Of a DNA stretch of 64,000 nt, positions 35,950-43,789 are shown piece after piece (position 1 is the first letter of the stretch; each line of letters opens with the position of its first letter). Source of the DNA: JAFGIG01 sp964397545 (GTDB lineage Bacteria; SDB-A); NCBI GenBank assembly GCA_964397545.1, contig CAYNIW010000001.1, forward strand, positions 186,001 to 250,000. Reading direction: 5' to 3'. The notes below the pieces were generated by a model, which was not told the DNA's origin, did not search any database, and saw nothing but the letters and a program-made list of their open reading frames with translations. Both the position numbers and the translations under genes were made by a program.

Positions 35950-36564
35950 TCAGTAAAAGAGATAACCCACTGCAAAAAGAGCTGTGAATGCTCTCGTGTT
36001 TTCTTGGACGCCTGATCCGGATTCCCGAGAGCCGAAACCGAACAAAGCGGATCCTGAAACACTCCAGTGTTCTGCAAACTCATACCCGGCGCCGAATGAA
36101 AGAGCAGTGCCCCCCGAAAGGTCGTTGAACCAGTCCCCTATAGGATATATTGAAAATCCGAACTGGCCGTCGATAAAAAAGGATGGATGAGTCGGCTTGA
36201 AATAATAAGTCATTCCGAATCCTGCGTTGTTGTGGCTGAAAGTCAGGGGGAAAAAAGGAAAAAGCAGTGTCGCGATTATTTTTTGTTCTTCGGATCTTTC
36301 CTTGGTTATGGCGTCTGAAAAAAAAATAGCTCCTTTATGGTTGTATTGAAAACTGAACTGGTTTGTGAAAGCGTAACCAATTTTGAAATCAAAACCGATC
36401 CCGAAATGAGTTTTGTCATATTTCGATCCATCATCCTTGCCGGCGTGTATAAAAGACAGCGACGGCCCCATGGAAAAACCCAATATGAAGCCTTTTCTCT
36501 GGGCAGATAGCAGGCTCTGGGTCAGAAGCAAAAGAACAAAAAGAGATATCACAATCCTTTTCAT
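35950..36564 (-). CDS. Outer-membrane beta-barrel protein
   Basis: A 204-residue exported protein: ATG 36564 follows AAAGGAG, signal peptide with FVLLLLTQSLLSAQ. The mature part has repeated aromatic-glycine strands (FILGFSMGPSLSFIHAG, FGIGFDFKIGYAFTNQFSFQYNHKG, NAGFGMTYYFKPTHPSFFIDGQFGFSIYP) and ends in aromatic FAVGYLFY, typical of a small OmpA-like/porin-family-6 barrel. Convergent with the PAS protein gene. Role unknown. Confidence 0.78.
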   Translation of the reverse strand: MKRIVISLFVLLLLTQSLLSAQRKGFILGFSMGPSLSFIHAGKDDGSKYDKTHFGIGFDFKIGYAFTNQFSFQYNHKGAIFFSDAITKERSEEQKIIATLLFPFFPLTFSHNNAGFGMTYYFKPTHPSFFIDGQFGFSIYPIGDWFNDLSGGTALSFGAGYEFAEHWSVSGSALFGFGSRESGSGVQENTRAFTALFAVGYLFY

Positions 36565-36727
36565 GGTGTGCTCCTTTTGTATTTCGTGGTTTCATGCTAA
36601 TTCTTATATTGTTTGCTGTAAACATTGATTTTTGGGAAAATTTTTTGGTGAGTAAATATTATAAAGAAATTGTTATATGCGATTTAACTGAAGCCCTAAT
36701 TAATAATTTATAGCTCAAGGGGGGCAG

Positions 36728-37492
36728 ATGAAAAGTAAATCCACCGAGAATTACTTATTTGATTTCGAAGCTGTTTTCGAACCGAACGATTATCTTTATT
36801 TTTATGAAGATACGGTCTGTGAAGAAAGAACAAGGATACAGACGGATTTTTTTGTCAAAGAGCTGAAAATGCTTCCCGGCATGAAAGTCCTCGACCTGGC
36901 TTGCGGACACGGAAGGCATTCAAACGCATTAACCGAGTTGGGTTTCAATGTCAGGGGAGTGGACATTACCGAGAGTTTTCTTCAGATTGCCAGAGAAAAT
37001 GCCCGGAAAAAGAATCTTGGGGTCGAATATATGAATGAAGACATGAGAAAAATCGATTTTTCCGGTGAGTTCGACAGAGTTTTGCTTATATTTACTGCCT
37101 TTGGCTACTTTCAAGACGAAGAAAACTTTCTAGTGCTTAAAAACATTTCCAAAGCGCTTAAAAAAGGAGGACTCTTCTGTTTTGACACTTTCAACAGAGA
37201 TTCATTCTTAAAATACTACCTTCCTTTCATAATTCAGGAAAAAGGAAATGACATCATGTTTGATGTGAATACATTTGACAGCGCCACAGGCAGATTGAAT
37301 AGCAAAAGAACTGTCATCAGAAACGGCGAAAGGAAAGAAAAGCCTTTCTCTGTGAGATTATATAATGCCTGTGAGATACGTTTACTTCTCGAGCGGGCGG
37401 GACTTAAAATCAAAGAAATTTACTCCGACTGGAATGGTGGAAAGTTCGATTGTTTTTCAAGGAGAATGATAATAGTTTCAGAAAAACAATAA
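36728..37492 (+). CDS. Class I SAM-dependent methyltransferase
   Basis: A 254-residue Rossmann methyltransferase; ATG follows AGGGGGG. Motif I is VLDLACGHGRHSNALTELGFNVRGVDIT, motif II/III NEDMRKIDFSGEFDRVLLIFTAFGYF. The C-terminal half (FNRDSFLKYYLPF, RNGERKEKPFSVRLYNACEIRLLLERAGLKIKEIYSDW) is typical of Methyltransf_25/31 small-molecule or ubiquinone-like methyltransferases. The substrate is not determined. The next gene starts 19 nt downstream, so both may be one transcript. Confidence 0.88.
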   Translation: MKSKSTENYLFDFEAVFEPNDYLYFYEDTVCEERTRIQTDFFVKELKMLPGMKVLDLACGHGRHSNALTELGFNVRGVDITESFLQIARENARKKNLGVEYMNEDMRKIDFSGEFDRVLLIFTAFGYFQDEENFLVLKNISKALKKGGLFCFDTFNRDSFLKYYLPFIIQEKGNDIMFDVNTFDSATGRLNSKRTVIRNGERKEKPFSVRLYNACEIRLLLERAGLKIKEIYSDWNGGKFDCFSRRMIIVSEKQ

Positions 37493-37511
37493 CCGTAAAG
37501 GAGGCGCGTAT

Positions 37512-38255
37512 ATGGACAGAAATTTCCTCAAAGACTCAGTACGAAAGACGACTGATTTTTCAAAGACGGCCCAAAGCAGAGGAATTGCTCCTCCCCCTAT
37601 AGAAAAACCGTCTCCGCCGGGTGCAAAGAAGATAACCCTGACTTCTTTCGGAAAATGGGAAAATATCCGGAATGTCAGCGTCGAGGAAGCGATAAGATTG
37701 AGAAAATCACACAGGTCTTTTACAAAAGACTCCATGAAGCTCGATGAACTGTCTTTTCTTCTGTGGGCCACGCAGGGAGTGAGAAAAAAAGAATCGGAGA
37801 GAGTTTGTTTCAGGACAGTCCCCTCAGCCGGCTGCAGACACGCGTTGGAGACATATCTCGCCGTGTTCAGAGTAGAAGGTTTAGACAGAGGCATTTTCCG
37901 TTATCTTCCTTTGAGTCATGAGCTTATTTTTATCCAAAGCTGCAAAAATCTTGAAGAGAAGGTGGCTATTTCAACTCTTGGACAGAATTTCTGCAGTGAG
38001 GGAGCGGTGACTTTTTACTGGACAGCGATACCGGAGAGGATGGAGTGGAGGTATTCCTCAGCATCTTATAAAGTAATCCTTCTTGACGCCGGACATGTTT
38101 GCCAGAATTTATACATGGCATGTCAGGCGGTCGGAGCTGGGACTTGTGCAATAGCAGCTTATGACCAGGAACGAGCGGACGAAATGCTCGGGTTAAACGG
38201 TTTAGACGAATTTGTTATTTATATAGCCCCAGTTGGGAAAATCGAGCCTCTTTAA
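37512..38255 (+). CDS. SagB/ThcOx-type nitroreductase-fold dehydrogenase
   Basis: A 247-residue FMN-dependent nitroreductase-fold protein; ATG follows AAAGGAGG. Marks are RLRKSHRSFTKDSMKLDELSFLLWATQGVRK, FRTVPSAGCRHALETYLAV and YKVILLDAGHVCQNLYMACQAVGAGTCAIAAYD, the pattern of SagB-type dehydrogenases. SagB enzymes of azole peptide clusters oxidise azolines, but no SagC/D or precursor peptide is here, so this is most likely a stand-alone oxidoreductase. Downstream 38256-38291 leads to the peroxiredoxin promoter. Confidence 0.85.
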   Translation: MDRNFLKDSVRKTTDFSKTAQSRGIAPPPIEKPSPPGAKKITLTSFGKWENIRNVSVEEAIRLRKSHRSFTKDSMKLDELSFLLWATQGVRKKESERVCFRTVPSAGCRHALETYLAVFRVEGLDRGIFRYLPLSHELIFIQSCKNLEEKVAISTLGQNFCSEGAVTFYWTAIPERMEWRYSSASYKVILLDAGHVCQNLYMACQAVGAGTCAIAAYDQERADEMLGLNGLDEFVIYIAPVGKIEPL

Positions 38256-38291
38256 CTTTGAGGATGATAATTTTCCTAAACTTATTAAAGG

Positions 38292-38320
38292 TTGTGAAAT
38301 GTATAAAACTCTGATAAAAT
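38292..38320 (+). promoter_or_regulatory. Peroxiredoxin promoter
   Basis: TTGTGA, 17-bp spacer, TAAAAT preceded by TGA (extended -10). The expected transcript start, near 38327, falls inside the Fur-type palindrome. Confidence 0.6.
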
Positions 38321-38321
38321 A

Positions 38322-38344
38322 ATAATAATGATTATCATTATTAT
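38322..38344. promoter_or_regulatory. Fur-family box over the peroxiredoxin transcription start
   Basis: A perfect 23-bp palindrome with one central base, AATAATAATGA-T-T-A-TCATTATTATT-like arms (11-1-11). Its core AATAATGATTATCATTATT agrees with the Fur consensus GATAATGATAATCATTATC at 16 of 19 positions. Binding there would block the promoter. Fur fits better than PerR, but either family member is possible. Confidence 0.75.
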
Positions 38345-38378
38345 ATTATGAGTTAAATTTATGTAAAGGAGGGTGTCT

Positions 38379-39098
38379 ATGGCTGAAGAGGAAAAAATCG
38401 GATGCGCGAGGCCGACGGGAGGCCCTGTCGGGGAACCTCCGCCTGAAGAGGAAAAGGAACTAATAATTTCAGGAAAGGAGAAGAAGACTATGATCATGGT
38501 CGGGAAAAAAGCCCCTGATTTTTCAGCTCCCGCATATAACAAGGGGAAATTCACTTCAATAAAACTATCCGATTATCTCGGCAAATGGGTTGTCCTGTGT
38601 TTTTATCCGGGCGACTTCACTTTTGTTTGAGCTACCGAAGTTTCTGCGGTCGCAGAAAAATATCCTGAATTCCAGAAATTAGGCGTAGAAGTCCTCTCAA
38701 TGAGCGTTGACAGTGTTTTTGTTCACAAAATGTGGAACGACAACGAGCTCTCCAAAATGGTTAAAGGAGGGGTTCCGTTTCCGATGCTCTCGGATGCCGG
38801 AGGAAAAGTGGGAGCTGTTTACGGTATTTACGATCAGGACGCCGGAGTCGAGACGAGGGGAAGATTTTTAATAGACCCGGACGGAATAGTCCAGGGGTTC
38901 GAAGTATTGACGCCGCCTGTAGGCAGAAACGTGGGGGAGACTTTGCGTCAGGTCCAGGCATTTCAGCTCGTCAGAAACAGCAAAGGATCAGAGGCGGCAC
39001 CGTCGGGTTGGAAACCAGGTAAAATGACATTAAAACCCGGTCCGGAACTTGTTGGAAAAGTCTGGGAGGTCTGGAAGACAGACATGGCTTTTGACTGA
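38379..39098 (+). CDS. Selenocysteine-containing peroxiredoxin (AhpC/PrxU type)
   Basis: A 239-residue typical peroxiredoxin interrupted by one in-frame TGA at 38628-38630, residue 84, exactly where the peroxidatic cysteine belongs (FYPGDFTFV-U-ATEV). The same frame continues to 39098 with the rest of the fold (GRFLIDPDGIVQGFEVL and C-terminal domain). A hairpin 10 nt downstream with GGTC in its loop fits a bacterial SECIS. ATG 38379 follows AAAGGAGGG; the GTG at 38373 lies in that site. No cysteine follows Sec84, so there is no classical resolving cysteine (only Cys9 and Cys74). It reduces peroxides in the cytoplasm; the Fur box implies iron/peroxide control. Confidence 0.88.
38641..38658 (+). 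promoter_or_regulatory. SECIS-like hairpin downstream of the Sec UGA
   Basis: A 7-bp perfect stem TTTCTGC / GCAGAAA enclosing a GGTC loop, beginning 10 nt after the UGA; the loop is 17 nt after it. The apical GGUC is the feature SelB recognises in known bacterial SECIS elements, and the distance is in the usual range. Confidence 0.75.
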
Positions 39099-39127
39099 AA
39101 CCTCATTGCCGCAGGACGGCAGAATCA

Positions 39128-39136
39128 TGATATAAT
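39128..39136 (+). promoter_or_regulatory. Extended -10 promoter element before the TauE/SafE gene
   Basis: TGATATAAT, a perfect -10 with TGn extension, 28 nt before the ATG. A weak TTGCCG lies 19 bp further upstream and overlaps a small TGCCG/CGGCA hairpin after the peroxiredoxin stop. Confidence 0.5.
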
Positions 39137-39163
39137 GCGATAAATTTTTTCGCGGAATAAATT

Positions 39164-39943
39164 ATGTTTGCCGTCCTGTTTTTTATAGGTTTTACCGGCG
39201 GTTTTATGTCGGGTTTGCTGGGGTTGGGCGGAGCTGTGGTTTTAATCCCTCTCCTGCTATGGGTTCCTCCTTTATTTGGAATAAGCGAAATTCAAATGAA
39301 ATCCGCCGCCGGTATATCAATGATACAGGTCTTTGCGTCGTCCTTGTCCGGTTTGCTTGTCCATCACAAAAACAGATTTGTTGACTACAGAGCTCTTTTG
39401 CTCATAGGAATTCCGATGGCGGTATCTTCAATTGCGGGAGCGTACTTTTCAAAGTATCTGGAAGAAGGGACAGTAATGGCGATTTTCGGCATTTTTTCCT
39501 CTGCTTCTTTTTTTCTTTTACTGCTTAAAAAAACAGACCTTTCTCCTGATCAGACAGCAGCGTCAGTATTGGGCGTGAATTCCTTTTTGTCTGTCCTCAT
39601 AGGGATTTTTGTCGGCTCTCTGTCAGGTATAGTCGGCGCGGGAGGCGGTTTTATACTCATCCCGCTTATGACAGTTATTCTCGGAATACCGCTGAAGACT
39701 TCAATAGGAACGAGCCTTGGTATAATACTTTTAAGCGCATTGTTCGGAGCAGTCGGAAAAATTATTTCACTGCAGGTAGTTTATTCAGCAGTAATACCGG
39801 TTGTCATCGCTTCAATTCCCGCTTCCGCCGCAGGTGCGCACTTGAGCAGGCATCTGCCCTCTAAGTTGTTAAAATTCATATTGCTCGCCGTGATTGCCGC
39901 CAGTTCTGTTAATGTCTGGATGAAAGTATTCTTAAAAACATGA
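39164..39943 (+). CDS. TauE/SafE-family membrane exporter (DUF81)
   Basis: A 259-residue inner-membrane protein with about eight hydrophobic segments in two repeats: the first opens with FIGFTGGFMSGLLGLGGAVVLIPLLL, the second with VGSLSGIVGAGGGFILIPLMTVILGIPLKTSIGTSL. The paired G-rich motifs are diagnostic of TauE/SafE, which move sulfite, sulfoacetate or other organosulfur anions. The substrate is unknown. The ATG has no strong Shine-Dalgarno. It stands alone between the peroxiredoxin and the GNAT gene. Confidence 0.85.
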   Translation: MFAVLFFIGFTGGFMSGLLGLGGAVVLIPLLLWVPPLFGISEIQMKSAAGISMIQVFASSLSGLLVHHKNRFVDYRALLLIGIPMAVSSIAGAYFSKYLEEGTVMAIFGIFSSASFFLLLLKKTDLSPDQTAASVLGVNSFLSVLIGIFVGSLSGIVGAGGGFILIPLMTVILGIPLKTSIGTSLGIILLSALFGAVGKIISLQVVYSAVIPVVIASIPASAAGAHLSRHLPSKLLKFILLAVIAASSVNVWMKVFLKT

Positions 39944-40150
39944 GAAATCTCATCCCTGAGCTCATTACAATACAGTCAAATTGATGAGAGGATGAAAGCA
40001 AGAATCCTTTTTACAGAAATGATAAAAAGCTGAAATTTGGATGCATCATGGTAAGATAAAGAATACAAAAAAGATTATTAAAAGCATGAAAACAACCTGC
40101 GGAGAAACTGACTGAAAAAAAGTGATGAGTTATCCTATAAGGGAAATAAA

Positions 40151-40660
40151 ATGGAGTTTATTATAAGAGAAATCTCTTCCAGCGACAGAGAATACATCTT
40201 CAGTCGAATCTCGGAAAGCTGGGGATCTTGTTTAGTGGCATCAAAGGGGAGACTGCACGACACAAGACTTTTGAAAGGATTTGTGGCATCCTCGGGGAAA
40301 AGCATCAAAGGAGTAGTTATTTATAGAGTTGAAAACAGCGATTGTGAAATAGTTGTGCTCAACAGTTTTGCAGAGAGTAAAGGAATTGGAAAAGCACTTG
40401 TCTTACAAATTTTAAAAACGGCGAAAACCGAAAGATGCCGCAGAGTCTGGCTTATAACGACAAACGACAACACAAAAGCGATCAGATTTTACCAGAAAAA
40501 CGGCTTTGAAATGAAGGCTCTGCACAAAGACGCAATAAATTTATCGAGAAAACTCAAGCCGGAAATACCATGGACTGGAAACGACGGGATACCTATAAAA
40601 CACGAAATTGAATTTGAAAAAATACTTTTTTCTGACGGGATTTCAGAGGAGGGAATATGA
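40151..40660 (+). CDS. GNAT-family N-acetyltransferase
   Basis: A 169-residue single-domain GNAT protein: VVLNSFAESKGIGKALVLQILKTAKTERCRRVWLITTNDNTKAIRFYQKNGFEM includes the acetyl-CoA loop (SKGIGKAL) and the late NxKAIRFYxKNGF helix. The C-terminal ~35 residues (PEIPWTGNDGIPIKHEIEFEK) are typical of a subgroup of small GNATs. ATG follows AAGGGA. It overlaps the secreted beta-helix gene by 4 nt (ATGA). Substrate unknown. The 207 nt upstream (39944-40150) show nothing else recognisable. Confidence 0.85.
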   Translation: MEFIIREISSSDREYIFSRISESWGSCLVASKGRLHDTRLLKGFVASSGKSIKGVVIYRVENSDCEIVVLNSFAESKGIGKALVLQILKTAKTERCRRVWLITTNDNTKAIRFYQKNGFEMKALHKDAINLSRKLKPEIPWTGNDGIPIKHEIEFEKILFSDGISEEGI

Positions 40661-42264
40661 AAAAAGCCGTGTTTTTGCTATTTGTTCTTTGCGGCAGTGC
40701 TTGGACTGAAATATATCTTGTCGGGCCGACCAAACCGTTCACTCAGCTTCAGCAGGTGACAGACCTTCTCAATCCGGGCGACACTGTTTTTGTCGACGGA
40801 GACCATACATACCCCGGAGGAGTCAATTTCACGAGAGCCGGAACCCAGAGTCAAAAGATAGCCATCATCGGCGTGAGAATAAACGGCAGTCGTCCCGTCA
40901 TTTCAGGAGGCATCAACACGGTAGCTTTCATTTCACCATGGCCATACGAAAATGGAGCCGACCACTATATTTTTCAGGGATTTGAGGTGACGGAAGGAAC
41001 TTCGAGAGGCATTTATCATCAGGCAGACGATCTCACCATAAGAGACGTCCTCGTCCGGGACTGTCCCGCGCACGGAATACTCGGAGCCGACCAGGGTTCA
41101 GGCTCCTGCCTTATGGAATTTGCCGAGGTGAGAAACTGCGGAGAAGGCGACAACAGACATCAGATTTATATGGCTACCGATGAAGTTCACCACCCTGGGA
41201 GTGTTTTCAGGATGCAGTTTTGTTTTGTTCATGATGCCAACGGAGGAAACAACGTCAAATCGAGAGCGGAGAGAAACGAAATATACTACAACTGGGTAGA
41301 AGGAGCGTATTATCACGAATTGGAATTAATCGGCTGCGACGGAGGAGACACCGGGAATATTCACCTTAAAAGAGAGGATTCTGACGTTGTCGGAAACGTC
41401 CTTGTAAAAAAAGCGACAAGCGCTGGCAACAACCCACAGTTTTATGTGACCCGAATCGGCGGAGACGGAACTGGAATGACGCACGGAAGATACAGGTTTG
41501 TCAACAACACGATTGTCTGCGGGACGAGTGCGGTTTTCAGATGCTTCGACACGCTCGAATGCCTTGAAGTTCACAACAATGTTTTTTATAGGCAGGGGGG
41601 AGATGTAAATATAATTAGAACCACAGACGCATTCTGGGTTCACGACACGGCCGTTATCACAGGCAGTAACAATTGGGTCTATCAGGGGGCTCAAAATATA
41701 CCAACTCAATGGACGGGAACTATTGAAGGCATAGATCCGGGTTTTGTCGACCTTTCTACTCTCGATCTGAGAATTATGCCGGGAAGTCCTCTTGTAAATT
41801 CCGGCAATTCTTCTCCGGCCAGCCCTGCGGGCATACCTTTTTCAACTCCTCTGTTTCCCCCGGTTTTTCATCCGCCCCTGAGAGAAATTCAATCACCCGC
41901 TTCCCCCAGACCCATTTCAGGAACAATAGATATAGGAGCCTTTGAATACTCCCCTACATCAGTGGAAGAGCTGATCCTAATAGATGAGCCCGAAGAAATT
42001 TTTGTCGAGGTTATCTATTGTGATGGAACAGCTCATAATATTAAAATTAGATGCCTTTTAAGTGGAAATCTGCCGTTCAAAGTCCTTGTTTTCGATATAA
42101 CCGGCAGGTGTATTGCGCGCGAGGGCGGCTTTTTAGATATAAGCGGAGAAACAGAAATTGTATTAAGTTTTGACCAAAACAGAAACCTGTCTGCAGGGTG
42201 TTATTTTGCGGTTTTCGAAAACGGTAAATTCAGGTCGGTTCATCCTTTTCAAATAGTTTTCTGA
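40657..42264 (+). CDS. Secreted right-handed beta-helix protein with C-terminal sorting-like domain
   Basis: A 535-residue exported protein; GAGGAGG precedes the ATG and a signal peptide (AVFLLFVLCGSAWT) follows. The central region has pectate-lyase-like coils (FTQLQQVTDLLNPGDTVFVDGDHTYPGGVNF, YIFQGFEVTEGTSRGIYHQADDLTIRDVLVRDCPAHGI, YRFVNNTIVCG, VHNNVFY) and the choline-esterase-like GTIDIGAFEY end of parallel beta-helix proteins. The last ~80 residues (KVLVFDITGRCIAREGG, LSAGCYFAVFENGKF) match the FlgD/Por-like domain of two other secreted proteins here. It probably binds or cleaves polysaccharide at the cell surface; catalytic residues are not clear. Confidence 0.78.
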   Translation: MKKAVFLLFVLCGSAWTEIYLVGPTKPFTQLQQVTDLLNPGDTVFVDGDHTYPGGVNFTRAGTQSQKIAIIGVRINGSRPVISGGINTVAFISPWPYENGADHYIFQGFEVTEGTSRGIYHQADDLTIRDVLVRDCPAHGILGADQGSGSCLMEFAEVRNCGEGDNRHQIYMATDEVHHPGSVFRMQFCFVHDANGGNNVKSRAERNEIYYNWVEGAYYHELELIGCDGGDTGNIHLKREDSDVVGNVLVKKATSAGNNPQFYVTRIGGDGTGMTHGRYRFVNNTIVCGTSAVFRCFDTLECLEVHNNVFYRQGGDVNIIRTTDAFWVHDTAVITGSNNWVYQGAQNIPTQWTGTIEGIDPGFVDLSTLDLRIMPGSPLVNSGNSSPASPAGIPFSTPLFPPVFHPPLREIQSPASPRPISGTIDIGAFEYSPTSVEELILIDEPEEIFVEVIYCDGTAHNIKIRCLLSGNLPFKVLVFDITGRCIAREGGFLDISGETEIVLSFDQNRNLSAGCYFAVFENGKFRSVHPFQIVF

Positions 42265-42289
42265 AGTTGTATATTGAAAAACTAAAACA

Positions 42290-43642
42290 ATGATAGAAAA
42301 AATACTTGAGAGCATTTCTGACGGGGTCTTCACTGTGGATTTGAATTGGAAGATAACGTATTTCAACAGAGCTGCTGAAGAAATAACCGGAATAAAGAGG
42401 AATGATGCCGTGGGGAGGCACTGCTGCGAAGTGTTTAAGTCGAACATGTGCGAAAATGAATGCCCACTGAGAAAAACATTGAAGAGCGGCAAACCGATTA
42501 TTGACAGAACCGGTTACATTATCGATCTCAAAGGGAAAAAAATCCCGATAAGCGTTTCGACCGCAATTCTTCAGAACGAAAAAGGAGATGTTATTGGAGG
42601 GGCGGAAACTTTCAGGGATTTGAGCGAGCTCCATGAGCTGAAAAAAGAACTCGAAGGAAGAAAATCATTCGGTGAAATGTTCAGCGAAAGCCCCCAAATG
42701 CAGAAAATATTCGATATTCTTCCCGCTGTATCAGAAAGTTCGAGCACTGTTTTGATTCAGGGAGAGACGGGAACGGGAAAAGAAGTGTTGGCAAAGACAA
42801 TACACAAAATGAGCTCCCGCGCTCATAAACCTTTTGTTCCTATTAACTGTTCGGCTATGCCGGATGCTTTGCTTGAATCTGAGCTCTTCGGGTATAAAAA
42901 AGGCGCTTTCACAGGGGCGGATAGGGATAAAGCCGGAAAATTTTCAACCGCTGAAGGAGGGACGCTTTTTTTGGATGAAATCGGAGAAGTTTCTGGGGCT
43001 GTTCAGGTCAAACTTCTCAGGGTATTGCAGGAAAGAGAATATGAACCGCTCGGATCGAATGAAAAAATAAAATCAGACGCTCGAATTATTGCCGCTACAA
43101 ACAGAGATTTATCCGATATGACGAAAAAAAATGAATTCAGACCGGATTTGTTTTACAGGCTGAACGTAATAACGATTGAATTGCCCCCTCTGAGAAAAAG
43201 AAAACAAGACATCCCGTATCTTGCCGAAGAAATACTTCAAAGGCTGAATGTTTTACAGAAAAAAAACATCACCGGTTTTTCGCCTGATGTTATATCAGTT
43301 TTTTTTGCATGGAGCTGGCCAGGGAATATAAGAGAGCTTGAAAATGTAATCGAGAGAGCTTATGTCCTGTGTTCTAGAAAAATTATCGGGTTAGAAGATA
43401 TGCCGGCTGATTTGATTGCGACTAATTTTACCCCTTCGAAGACGAGCGACATCAGAACGGCAAGAATTCTCGTAGAGGAACGGGCGATTTTAGATGCTCT
43501 GGAGAGAAACAATAATAACAGGAGCGCAGCCGCTAAAGAACTCGGTATAGACAAGACAACTTTTTACAGAAAAGTTAAAAATTACGGAATTAAAATTCCA
43601 CAAAAAAGACGAAAACCGCATGCCAAAAACAGTGGCAAATAA
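42290..43642 (+). CDS. PAS-sigma54 activator without receiver domain (ORP-operon-type regulator)
   Basis: A 450-residue NtrC-family activator: PAS domain (1-110), AAA+ sigma54-interaction domain (~130-370: Walker A GETGTGKEVL, intact GAFTGA loop in YKKGAFTGADRD, Walker B GGTLFLDEIGE) and Fis-type HTH (NNRSAAAKELGIDKTTFYRKVKNYG). The PAS domain bears a four-cysteine set, Cys45, Cys46, Cys54 and Cys58 (HCCEVFKSNMCENECPL), a pattern suited to redox or Fe-S sensing. No Shine-Dalgarno; TATATT (42270-42275) would give a leader of about 8 nt. It lies directly before a sigma54 promoter and enhancer-like sites, which it probably controls. Confidence 0.9.
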   Translation: MIEKILESISDGVFTVDLNWKITYFNRAAEEITGIKRNDAVGRHCCEVFKSNMCENECPLRKTLKSGKPIIDRTGYIIDLKGKKIPISVSTAILQNEKGDVIGGAETFRDLSELHELKKELEGRKSFGEMFSESPQMQKIFDILPAVSESSSTVLIQGETGTGKEVLAKTIHKMSSRAHKPFVPINCSAMPDALLESELFGYKKGAFTGADRDKAGKFSTAEGGTLFLDEIGEVSGAVQVKLLRVLQEREYEPLGSNEKIKSDARIIAATNRDLSDMTKKNEFRPDLFYRLNVITIELPPLRKRKQDIPYLAEEILQRLNVLQKKNITGFSPDVISVFFAWSWPGNIRELENVIERAYVLCSRKIIGLEDMPADLIATNFTPSKTSDIRTARILVEERAILDALERNNNNRSAAAKELGIDKTTFYRKVKNYGIKIPQKRRKPHAKNSGK

Positions 43643-43679
43643 GCAATGATAAAATAGAGCAAAGTGCTGAAATTGCCAC
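43621..43679 (+). promoter_or_regulatory. Enhancer-like sites for the sigma54 activator
   Basis: TGCCA-N7-TGGCA (43621-43637) overlaps the end of the regulator gene; a third half-site TTGCCAC (43673-43679) is inverted to GTGGCAA (43632-43638). They lie 80-140 bp upstream of the sigma54 promoter, a normal distance for upstream activating sequences. Confidence 0.65.
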
Positions 43680-43761
43680 ATAGAATAGTAAAGGTGTAAA
43701 GAATAAATTTCCAAGAGACGATATAAAGCCACTCAAACAAGTCCTCTCTCTTTTTTGAATA

Positions 43762-43778
43762 TTGGCATGCAGTTTGCT
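43762..43778 (+). promoter_or_regulatory. Sigma54 (-24/-12) promoter of the NifX/MinD operon
   Basis: TTGGCATG-CAGT-TTGCT matches the consensus TGGCACG-N4-TTGCT, with GG (43764-43765) and GC (43776-43777) exactly 12 bp apart. The transcript would start at about 43789, beside the ATG at 43790, so the first gene may be translated from a leaderless or very short leader. Confidence 0.82.
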
Positions 43779-43789
43779 TACAATCAGGT

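Noticed and set aside
37512..38255. SagB-like gene as part of a thiazole/oxazole-modified peptide cluster
   Set aside because: No SagC/D-type YcaO gene or precursor peptide is near.
38285..38554. 89-codon minus-strand frame
   Set aside because: Runs across the peroxiredoxin promoter, Fur box and N-terminus; no protein features.
38628..38630. TGA as a frameshift/pseudogene stop in the peroxiredoxin
   Set aside because: Replaces the catalytic Cys codon precisely, with intact frame afterwards and a SECIS-like hairpin; selenocysteine explains it better.
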